Shown here in pieces: positions 7,893 to 14,443 of a stretch of 64,000 nucleotides of DNA (position 1 is its first letter; every line of letters starts with the position of its first letter). Where the stretch lies: assembly GCA_013141385.1 (NCBI GenBank), contig JABFRB010000002.1, positions 463,298-527,297 of the forward strand. Direction: 5' to 3'. The notes beneath the pieces were generated by a model. It searched no databases, was not told where the DNA came from, and saw only the letters and a list, made by a program, of their open reading frames with translations. The translations under genes were made by a program, and so were the position numbers. The DNA comes from Bacteroidales bacterium (GTDB taxonomy: Bacteria; Bacteroidota; Bacteroidia; Bacteroidales; Tenuifilaceae).

Positions 7893-9431
7893 ATGCTTGT
7901 TAAAACTTACGGTAGCGCGGTACATGGGATAAAAGCAACAACAATAACTATTGAGGTAAGTGTTGGTCAGGGTATTAATTTTTTTCTTGTGGGATTGCCC
8001 GATAGTGCTGTGAAGGAGAGCCAACAAAGGATTACAACTGCTTTGGAGACCCATCATCTCAAAATGCCCAAACGGAGAATTGTAATAAACATGGCACCTG
8101 CCGATATCCGAAAGGAGGGTTCTGCTTACGATTTACCCTTAGCAGTTGGGATCATGGCTGCATCGGAGCAGATAAAAAGCGATAAATTGGTTGATTTTAT
8201 AATTATGGGAGAGCTATCGCTCGATGGTACTCTTCAACCCATTAAAGGAGTTCTTCCCATTGCAATTCAGGCTAGAGAAGAAGGATTTAAAGGATTTATT
8301 CTACCAAAGCAAAATGCACGCGAAGCGGCAGTGGTTAATAACCTTGAAGTTTATGGGGTTGATTCAATAAAGGATGTAATTGATTTTTTTAATGGAGATA
8401 AGGAATTAGAGCAAACCACTATTAATACCCGCGAAGAGTTTAATGTCAATGCCAATGCTTACGATGTTGATTTTAACGATGTAAAAGGGCAGGAGAATGT
8501 TAAGCGTGCCTTGGAAGTATCGGCTGCTGGCGGTCATAACATCATTATGATTGGCCCTCCTGGTGCCGGTAAAACAATGCTTGCCAAACGATTGCCAACC
8601 ATTATTCCTCCTTTAACCCTTCGTGAAGCGTTAGAGACAACAAAGATTCACTCAGTTGCTGGCAAAATAGATAAGAATACATCCCTTATGACCCGCCGAC
8701 CTTTCAGGTCACCTCACCATACAATATCCGATGTAGCCTTGGTAGGAGGGGGGCAATGGCCCCAACCCGGCGAAATATCATTATCGCATAATGGAGTTCT
8801 TTTCCTCGATGAATTGCCCGAATTTAAACGAACTGTACTTGAGGTAATGCGTCAACCATTAGAGGATAGAGTTATTACCATTTCACGTGCCAAATCAACG
8901 GTTGAGTATCCTGCTAGTTTTATGCTTGTTTCATCTATGAACCCTTGTCCTTGTGGATATTACAATCATCCTGAGAAGGAGTGCGTATGCTCACCGGGTG
9001 TAGTTCAAAAGTATTTGAATAAAATATCTGGACCACTGCTCGATAGGATTGATATTCATGTTGAGGTAGTTCCAGTTCCATTCGAGAAATTATCGGGTGC
9101 TCCACCAGCAGAATCGAGTGAGATAGTTCGGGCAAGAGTTGTAAAAGCCCGTCAGGTGCAGGAGGAAAGATTTATAGAATGGAAAGGTGTTCATTGCAAC
9201 GCACAGATGAACTCTAAGTTAATCCGAAAATTCTGCCAGCTCGATGATGCCGGAACAGCCCTAGTAAAGAATGCAATGGAAAAATTAGGCCTTTCGGCAC
9301 GTGCGTACGACAGAATTCTTAAGGTTTCCCGAACCATTGCCGATTTAGAGGCAAGCCCAAATATCAAAGCCGAACATATTGCCGAAGCCATCCAGTACCG
9401 TAGTTTGGATAGGGATAATTGGGCGGGGTAG
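7893..9431 (+). CDS. YifB family Mg-chelatase-like AAA ATPase
   Basis: The 512-residue protein has the three parts typical of the YifB/ComM family: an N-terminal Lon-protease-like S5-fold domain (about 1-175), an AAA+ core with Walker A GPPGAGKT starting at residue 221 and a Walker B-type LFLDELPEF, and the Mg-chelatase C-terminal domain. A cysteine cluster (NPCPCGYY...ECVC, near residue 350-368) is also characteristic. In proteobacteria the ComM relative is a helicase promoting branch migration during transformation; that this one does the same is inference. It is monocistronic and followed by a probable small RNA. Confidence 0.93.
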   Translation: MLVKTYGSAVHGIKATTITIEVSVGQGINFFLVGLPDSAVKESQQRITTALETHHLKMPKRRIVINMAPADIRKEGSAYDLPLAVGIMAASEQIKSDKLVDFIIMGELSLDGTLQPIKGVLPIAIQAREEGFKGFILPKQNAREAAVVNNLEVYGVDSIKDVIDFFNGDKELEQTTINTREEFNVNANAYDVDFNDVKGQENVKRALEVSAAGGHNIIMIGPPGAGKTMLAKRLPTIIPPLTLREALETTKIHSVAGKIDKNTSLMTRRPFRSPHHTISDVALVGGGQWPQPGEISLSHNGVLFLDELPEFKRTVLEVMRQPLEDRVITISRAKSTVEYPASFMLVSSMNPCPCGYYNHPEKECVCSPGVVQKYLNKISGPLLDRIDIHVEVVPVPFEKLSGAPPAESSEIVRARVVKARQVQEERFIEWKGVHCNAQMNSKLIRKFCQLDDAGTALVKNAMEKLGLSARAYDRILKVSRTIADLEASPNIKAEHIAEAIQYRSLDRDNWAG

Positions 9432-9454
9432 ATTTGCTTTTATTTTGATATTAT

Positions 9455-9776
9455 TAATAAGACAAGACAGAGTGTCCTAAATTGCTATAGGACGGATTAC
9501 ACTTTGCTAACTGAACATTTTGCAAGTTCAACGAAATCAAATCTGCTGTACAAAGCACAGCTCACCTTTCGAATTATTATCGCAAATTGCGATTATTTTG
9601 CTTATAGTTTGCTTCATTGTGCTTAGGTAACCGCTTATCAGCGGGACAAGTTGTGCCTAATTCGGCTCTATCCTATTAGGCTGTAGCCTTTAAAGATATG
9701 TTCGACTAAAGTAGAACCTTAGCTGAACTTCTTCAAGTATTCTCGGCCTACCGGGGGGCTTTATTTTTTCACCAAA
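9455..9776 (+). ncRNA. Candidate structured small RNA (unidentified)
   Basis: A 320-base non-coding stretch that is markedly more GC-rich and more hairpin-rich than the AT-rich DNA after it. Perfect stems include GTCCTA/TAGGAC (9474-9493), ATCGCA/TGCGAT (9579-9593), CCGCT/AGCGG (9631-9644) and GCCTAAT/ATTAGGC (9655-9681). AAGTTCA (9524-9530) can pair with TGAACTT (9724-9730) over long range. It ends at a GC-rich stretch followed by a T-run near 9755-9776, like an intrinsic terminator. It lacks the signature boxes of RNase P RNA and tmRNA. A 6S-type or other housekeeping RNA is possible but not shown. The strand is chosen from the terminal T-run. Confidence 0.5.
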
Positions 9777-9944
9777 CTTCTGTTAATAACAAATTATAAA
9801 AAGGACTTACCCATCTGTCAATCTATTTATTAATCTTGCGTAACCGTATATTAGTGTAAATAAAACCCATATCTCTATATTATTGTTGTTATTATCTCCT
9901 AAATATATATGTTAATATTAATTTTATTTGTTGCTAAAGAATCA

Positions 9945-10132
9945 TTTTCAGAATCATTGTAATATATTTTCTATTAATGATTTAAAATTGGACTATTATT
10001 GTATTATATTGATATTTTATTTATTGATATGTATAAAATAAAAAATTAATTCAGAATCAGTACAATATATTTTTTGTTAATGATTAAAAAATTGATTTTT
10101 TTCGTATTAATTTGATATACAATTTATTACTA
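9945..10132. repeat. Diverged direct repeat, two ~80-bp copies
   Basis: Copy 1 (about 9946-10024) and copy 2 (about 10049-10130) share the order TTCAGAATCA, AATATATTTT, TTAATGATT, AAAATTG, GATAT and ATTTATT, with a period near 102 bases. The region is extremely AT-rich. The wider spacer 9777-11028 holds no convincing gene. Confidence 0.55.
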
Positions 10133-10840
10133 TGTTCACAACTAAATTTTTATGTTAATATATCAACCCAAGTTTATAGCTTTAAAGTTTAGATTACAAA
10201 GTAAATTTGTATGGAAAAGAAAAAGGCTAGCTTTCGCTAACCGAGAGAAATAAAAAAATCTTTGTTTTATGGTGAATCAAAGATAGAATAAACCTCTTAG
10301 GTTTCGCAAATCAGAGCCTGACTTTTTCGAAAAAATTAAAATATGATGAAAGCAGATGAAAATCAATGAGTATGAATTAACAATTAAGAGGTTTAAAAGA
10401 TTTATCAAAGAGAACCAAGAAATTTCAGGGGTGCTAATTGAATAACTGATTTTAGTGATAAGTTTTTTCTGAGAAAAAAGCTAGGATTATTTATAAAAAT
10501 TAATAATAAGTATAGCAATATTAACAACAGATTAAATTTTTTATAATCAGTTAATTGTGATTATATATTCGAAAGTTAAAAAATAAATTTGCGAATATAT
10601 TTATCCAAATTAACGTTAAAACAGACCCAAACAAATAAGTTGTTTATATTGAAAAATGGAGCAATGAGGGTTGAAATTATATTTTTAATTAAGAACACCA
10701 ATTATGATACACATGTTGATAATTTATTTGTTTTTTATTAAAACAAGTACATTATTTGCTTATATTTGCATATAATTATATTAACATGCTTTACAATAAA
10801 TGAAAATAGGGGAATAAAGAAAGCAGGATTCCATAAATTT

Positions 10841-11028
10841 GTAATTCTTTGGGAGGCGTAATAAAAAAGAGCCAACACTTGGCTAGCGTCGACTCTCGAA
10901 ATGTGTTTTGGTTTGTTTTTTGGTAATACAAATTAAAACAATTTAGACAACCGACGCAAGTTTTTGGAGGGTTATTTTTGAATTATTGCTCCATTTAATG
11001 TTAAATAAAAAAAAACGATTTTCTAAAA
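10841..11028 (+). promoter_or_regulatory. Structured leader upstream of a 55-residue membrane peptide
   Basis: Ahead of the small ORF is a non-coding stretch with a perfect hairpin AGCCAACACTTGGCT (10870-10884). It is followed at once by GCGTCG (10886-10891), which can pair with CGACGC at 10962-10967 to close a larger loop. GC content rises here relative to the flanking AT-rich DNA. A TATATTTG box at 10761-10768 could be a -7 element, although no -33 partner is clear. It may be a long regulated 5' UTR. Confidence 0.35.
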
Positions 11029-11196
11029 ATGAAGGAAATTATTGAAACCCTACAAACAGTGGGACTTTTTCCTGTGTTAATCGGCTTGTTTTCTTTGCTT
11101 GTGGTAGGTATATTCGTATACTTCGTATTCAGGCATCCAGCCGAAAAAGGAGTCAGACGCAGATTCAAATGGAGCGTTGAGTTTGAAGAAGAGTAA
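11029..11196 (+). CDS. Small single-pass membrane protein (55 aa)
   Basis: A short ORF, MKEIIETLQTVGLFPV..., with one clear hydrophobic helix (about residues 11-35) and a polar tail that is first basic (RRRFK) and then acidic (EFEEE). A perfect intrinsic terminator stands 32 bases after its stop and a structured leader precedes it, so this looks like a complete transcription unit. Not recognised as a known family. Its size and layout suggest a small membrane regulator or a type I toxin-like peptide, but nothing proves either. Confidence 0.55.
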   Translation: MKEIIETLQTVGLFPVLIGLFSLLVVGIFVYFVFRHPAEKGVRRRFKWSVEFEEE

Positions 11197-11220
11197 CACC
11201 CCTCTTCAATATTTTGAAAA

Positions 11221-11252
11221 AAAGGAAGCCCTATTCTTAATAGGGCTTTTTC
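11221..11252 (+). terminator. Intrinsic terminator after the 55-aa ORF
   Basis: A perfect stem GCCCTATT/AATAGGGC (11228-11246) with a 3-base loop is followed by a T-rich run. Confidence 0.85.
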
Positions 11253-11282
11253 TTGCTCTTTAATTATGGTATGTGTTTTCTT

Positions 11283-11359
11283 GTTTGGAAGAGATTGCAC
11301 CTCGTCCTTTTTATTCCTTAAGGTTTAATCTGCTAAAAATTAAACAACAGTAGTGCAAC
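11283..11359. repeat. Cassette-type repeat, copy 1 (downstream of parE)
   Basis: The copy reads AGATTGCACCTCGTCCTTTT, TATTC, a variable middle, then TGCTAAAAAT and a tail ending AGTGCAAC. Its two ends, GATTGCAC and GTGCAACATC, are inverted repeats. Similar copies stand at 12089-12160 and 12961-13036. Reading on the minus strand, each copy follows one gene module. Confidence 0.75.
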
Positions 11360-11468
11360 ATCCAGATATTTATTTACTTACGACTTCGGCTTAACAAAGA
11401 GAATTTATTCTTTACTTTCTTTTTTCTGATTGTTTCTTATAATTAATCGAGCAATAAGTTTTCTATAT

Positions 11469-11771
11469 TTATAAGTCTTTTACCCTGTTTTTTAAATCCA
11501 TTTGTTCGTGGAGAATTCTTACTATTTCTATTTCGTTTTCTTCAATCTTGCGGTAAAAAATAATATGTCTACCTGCTTTAAACCCTAATAAACAGTCCAT
11601 TATTCCAAAATAACTTTTGCCCAAATCAGGATTTGATGCAACCTCTTTGCAGTTCCCTAAAAGCATATGATAGTAAATATCTGCCCTATTCTCAGACCAT
11701 TTATTTCGAGTGTAATTCCATATCTGAGTTAAATCATCAACTGCTTTATTTGTAAATCTATATCTAGCCAT
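11469..11771 (-). CDS. parE: ParE/RelE family toxin
   Basis: The 100-residue protein has the ParE-type RelE fold signature: an opening ARYRFTNKAVDDLTQIWNYT, a mid-region G-F-K-A-G-R-H-I-I-F-Y-R, and an end with I-V-R-I-L-H-E-Q-M-D. ParE members usually poison DNA gyrase. The start overlaps the last 8 bases of the antitoxin gene, giving translational coupling with antitoxin first. The pair sits between two copies of a ~75-bp repeat. Confidence 0.9.
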   Translation of the reverse strand: MARYRFTNKAVDDLTQIWNYTRNKWSENRADIYYHMLLGNCKEVASNPDLGKSYFGIMDCLLGFKAGRHIIFYRKIEENEIEIVRILHEQMDLKNRVKDL

Positions 11772-12015
11772 TCAAATTCTGTTTGGCTTTTAATTTTTCT
11801 AAATGTGCCTCAGGATTGAAATCACAAGCAATTCCACTGTCAATCCCTTCTTGAATGGCTTCTCTTAAAGCAATCATTTTATTTTCTTCCTCTTCTAAAA
11901 GCCTTAGACCTGCTCTAACTACCTCACTAGCATTTTTATATCTTCCAGCAGATATTTTGTTTTGAATAAAATTATCAAAATGGCTTCCCAATGATATTGA
12001 AGTGTTTCTATTCAT
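11764..12015 (-). CDS. parD: ParD family antitoxin
   Basis: The 83-residue protein opens NRNTSISLGSHFDNFIQNKI and carries the motif G-R-Y-K-N-A-S-E-V-V-R-A-G-L-R-L-L-E-E. This is the classic ribbon-helix-helix DNA-binding head of ParD. The acidic C-terminal tail would wrap the toxin. It is first in the operon and should autoregulate it; a perfect operator-like palindrome lies in its promoter. Confidence 0.92.
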   Translation of the reverse strand: MNRNTSISLGSHFDNFIQNKISAGRYKNASEVVRAGLRLLEEEENKMIALREAIQEGIDSGIACDFNPEAHLEKLKAKQNLNG

Positions 12016-12032
12016 AATCCATCAATTTTTCA

Positions 12033-12064
12033 CAAAGTTACCAAAAATTGGTATAATTATCAAG
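12033..12064 (-). promoter_or_regulatory. parDE promoter with palindromic operator
   Basis: On the minus strand, a TAACTTTG -7 box (12033-12040) is preceded by a CTTG -33 box (12061-12064) with a 20-base spacer. Between them sits the perfect palindrome TACCAA-AAA-TTGGTA (12039-12053), well placed for binding by the ribbon-helix-helix ParD dimer. Confidence 0.65.
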
Positions 12065-12088
12065 ATTGGCTCTTTTAATAATCCATGC

Positions 12089-12160
12089 TAGAACAAAGTT
12101 GCACCCCGTCCTTTTTATTCTTGTACTCTTAACCAGCTAAAAATAGGACGGCAGCGGTAC
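12089..12160. repeat. Cassette-type repeat, copy 2 (between higA and parD)
   Basis: The copy starts CTAGAACAAAGTTGCACCCC and ends AAAAATAGGACGGCAGCGGT. The arms CCGTCC and GGACGG can pair. It separates the HigBA and ParDE modules. Confidence 0.75.
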
Positions 12161-12188
12161 ATCGACAAACGAATATAATGATTTTCCC

Positions 12189-12518
12189 TTAAGCAATTCT
12201 AAATTCTTCGTCAAGGAGTTCAACGTTGAAATTTACTTTTGCTTTCAAAGCTTTGAACACACGTAAGATAGTCTCAATCGTTACGTTTTTTGCATTCCTC
12301 TCAATACGGGAGATTTGAGATTTTTGAACGCCAATCATTGCCCCAAGTTCCGATTGTGTCAAATGTCTCTCTTTGCGAGTACGTTTAATCATTTCACCCA
12401 ATAGGTCAAGTCGAAGTTCGTATTCGTACTTGTCTCTTTTTGGGGTGCCAATTTTTCCAAGGTGTTTGTCTTTGGCTTGGTCTAATGTATATATTTTTAG
12501 TTTATTCGAATTATTCAT
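12189..12518 (-). CDS. higA: XRE family antitoxin (HigA-like)
   Basis: A helix-turn-helix protein. The HTH lies in the C-terminal half, with R-T-R-K-E-R-H-L-T-Q-S-E-L-G-A-M-I-G-V as helices 1-2 and K-S-Q-I-S-R-I-E-R as the recognition helix. I chose the internal ATG at 12518, which overlaps the toxin stop by 8 bases; an earlier in-frame start at 12542 would overlap it by 32. It is second in a toxin-first operon, as is usual for HigBA. It should repress its own promoter and neutralise HigB. Confidence 0.88.
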   Translation of the reverse strand: MNNSNKLKIYTLDQAKDKHLGKIGTPKRDKYEYELRLDLLGEMIKRTRKERHLTQSELGAMIGVQKSQISRIERNAKNVTIETILRVFKALKAKVNFNVELLDEEFRIA

Positions 12519-12864
12519 GTTTACTATTATTTTTCTGTTCAAAATAAAGTTTCATAATTGCCCGCGCTTTTTCAATCTCTCCTTTAGGGACTTTATCCGT
12601 TTTCTTTATGATTCCATGTGTCGCAACTACCAATGTTTCTATTTGTTCTGTCTTATCCCAAAATGAAAAAATCCGATAATATGTTTTATTGTATTTAGTC
12701 CTGAACTCCCAAATATCATTGTCTAATTTTTTTAGCAACTCAGGATCATTGATATACTTTGATTTGTCAATATTATAAAAGATTTTTTCCTTTGCCTTAT
12801 CATCAAGTGTGTCCAAAAATCCCCATACTTCTTCAAGTAGAATAACTTCAAATTTCTGCTTCAT
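12511..12864 (-). CDS. higB: HigB/RelE family toxin
   Basis: The 117-residue protein carries the phage-derived Gp49-like/HigB signature: L-D-D-K-A-K-E-K-I-F-Y-N-I-D-K, then L-D-N-D-I-W-E-F-R-T-K-Y-N-K-T-Y-Y-R-I-F-S-F-W-D. Members are ribosome-dependent mRNA interferases. A possible promoter (CAAAAATA on the plus strand, 12885-12892) lies upstream, overlapped by an AAAAGTT/AACTTTT inverted repeat (12896-12921) that could be the HigA operator. Confidence 0.88.
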   Translation of the reverse strand: MKQKFEVILLEEVWGFLDTLDDKAKEKIFYNIDKSKYINDPELLKKLDNDIWEFRTKYNKTYYRIFSFWDKTEQIETLVVATHGIIKKTDKVPKGEIEKARAIMKLYFEQKNNSKHE

Positions 12865-12884
12865 TAGTCAACTTTAAATCGTTA

Positions 12885-12921
12885 CAAAAATATAAAAAAG
12901 TTCTAATATATGGAAACTTTT
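12885..12921 (-). promoter_or_regulatory. Candidate higBA promoter/operator
   Basis: A TATTTTTG -7-type box (complement of 12885-12892) lies 20 bases before the toxin start. The inverted repeat AAAAGTT (12896-12902) and AACTTTT (12915-12921) lies just upstream of it. No good -33 box is visible. Confidence 0.4.
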
Positions 12922-12960
12922 CTGTGTGAGTTTTTTCATTATGATTGCCAACTGCTCTTG

Positions 12961-13036
12961 TTAGAACAAGATTGCACCTCGTCCTTTTTATTCTTTCAAG
13001 CGTAACCTGCTAAAAATAGAACGGCAGCAGTTGTAC
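12961..13036. repeat. Cassette-type repeat, copy 3 (between FISUMP gene and higB)
   Basis: The copy starts TTAGAACAAGATTGCACCTC and ends GAACGGCAGCAGTTGTAC. The end overlaps a hairpin, ACGGCAGCAG/CTGCTACCGT (13021-13045), which could also act as a transcription stop. A short palindrome CTTGTTAGAACAAG (12955-12968) precedes it. Confidence 0.75.
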
Positions 13037-13100
13037 TGCTACCGTCCGAGATAATCTTAATATTATTAATTTAGAAATGGCAATAACTTGGTTACTAAAC

Positions 13101-13895
13101 TCAATCCCTAAAAAACCTTACGCTTAATCCTAATCCTTTATCACCTTTTTCAAGTTCCGCATGTCCGCTATATGCACTTATTTTGTAGTGCCATGCTTCC
13201 TTTTCTCCTTCGTCGGTACTGCTCCAGAAATGCCCACTTGCTCCAAGGCTGTTAAATGTACCACGGGTAAAGCGCCATCCACCATAAGTACCCTCAAAAC
13301 CGCTGCTACCACCAACTTTTATCTGCTCAAAAACCGCTTTATCGTTTCCACCTAGGTCAGCGTGTAAAGTTTCCCATTCAGCTTTTGTAGGTAGATGCCA
13401 ACCGCTGGGTGCTAATGCCTTGGCTGCCTCCCAATCGTATAGGTATCCATTTTTAACCACATTTTTCTCCTCGTTATCATAGGACCAACATTTTCCTATG
13501 TCGGCAATCTTAGCATAATTATCGGCCATGATAATCTGTTTGCCAATTTTTATTATTCTATAGGTAATTCCCTCTCTTTCATCGGTATATGTACCATGAC
13601 CGCATATTTGGCAAATTCCATTTACAATTTGATGCTGATTTATTCGAGTCTCTTTGCAGTTTGAACATTTCTCGCAATCCTTCTTCCAAGAGTGTTCAAC
13701 TGCACGAGTTTTACCACATTTATGACATTTTGTACAATCCTTCGACCAGTCGTGCTGGTTTTCGAATGTTGCACCACATTTTGAGCACTTTTCGCAATCG
13801 CTGGTTAGGATGTGTTGTTCGTCTCTGTTTTTACCACACTTGGAACATGTGCAATGATCCCATGTGTGTAACCCGATAATACATTTGAATGACAT
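13101..13895 (-). CDS. FISUMP-domain protein with tandem zinc-ribbon repeats
   Basis: The 264-residue product has two parts. Residues about 1-100 hold five ~20-residue repeats of the pattern H-x-W-x2-D-C-x-K-C-x-K-C-G, with paired cysteines and histidines suited to binding several zinc ions. Residues about 105-264 match the Fibrobacter succinogenes major paralogous domain: W-x-A-A-K-A-L-A-P-S-G-W-H-L-P-T-K-A-E-W, then G-x-F-W-S-S-T-D and a closing L-S-V-R-F-x-R-D. The FISUMP domain is usually secreted, but no signal peptide is seen here, so the location is unclear. It is the third unit of the repeat-separated island. Function unknown. Confidence 0.8.
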   Translation of the reverse strand: MSFKCIIGLHTWDHCTCSKCGKNRDEQHILTSDCEKCSKCGATFENQHDWSKDCTKCHKCGKTRAVEHSWKKDCEKCSNCKETRINQHQIVNGICQICGHGTYTDEREGITYRIIKIGKQIIMADNYAKIADIGKCWSYDNEEKNVVKNGYLYDWEAAKALAPSGWHLPTKAEWETLHADLGGNDKAVFEQIKVGGSSGFEGTYGGWRFTRGTFNSLGASGHFWSSTDEGEKEAWHYKISAYSGHAELEKGDKGLGLSVRFFRD

Positions 13896-14431
13896 ATTTT
13901 TATTTCTTTAAATGGTTGGCTATTTTAATCACAGTGAACTTCTAAAAATTCTACTCATAAATATATAAACACTATTTGTTTTAACAATACCTAACCTCGT
14001 TTTTAATGTTTTACACCTCTTTTATTAGATAATTTGCCAAGAAATGTTTTTAATATCTGGCTAAGATTTTTTCTATTGTAATACAAAATGAAATTGGCTA
14101 AAGGTACTAGTATATTATTTTTCTATATTTATAAATTTATGGTATTTATAATATTGTTTTAAAATGTATTAGTTGAGGTTGATTTCTTTAAGTTTTAGAC
14201 TTAAAGACCTAACTTATTTAATGACTATAAAATATTTGTGGCATTTTCATATAATTATTAAGTGTATCGGAATCCATAATTATGTTGTTAATCATAAAAT
14301 AGAATGTATTCCTAAAGTTATACCGTATATAAATTTTTTTATATTTAAAATGTGGGAAAAGTTGATTTTCTTAAATGTAATCCACTGATTTTTAACAAAT
14401 AATAATAAAACAAATTATTAACTAAACTAAG

Positions 14432-14439
14432 AAAGGGAG
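14432..14439 (+). promoter_or_regulatory. Ribosome binding site of hppA
   Basis: AAAGGGAG stands 4 bases before the first of two adjacent ATG codons, one of the few recognisable Shine-Dalgarno sites in the window. The 13896-14443 spacer upstream is AT-rich and shows nothing else I can name. Confidence 0.55.
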
Positions 14440-14443
14440 AAAA

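Noticed and set aside
9455..9776. tmRNA or RNase P RNA
   Set aside because: No tag reading frame with tRNA-like ends and no GAGGAAAGTCC-type box were found.
10356..10445. 29-residue ORF MKINEYELTIKR... in the AT-rich desert
   Set aside because: Plausible helix but no ribosome site, promoter or terminator; too short to support.
11283..13036. The island repeats as true integron attC sites
   Set aside because: They lack recognisable GTTRRRY and RYYYAAC core sites and no integrase gene is in the window, so only a cassette-like label is used.
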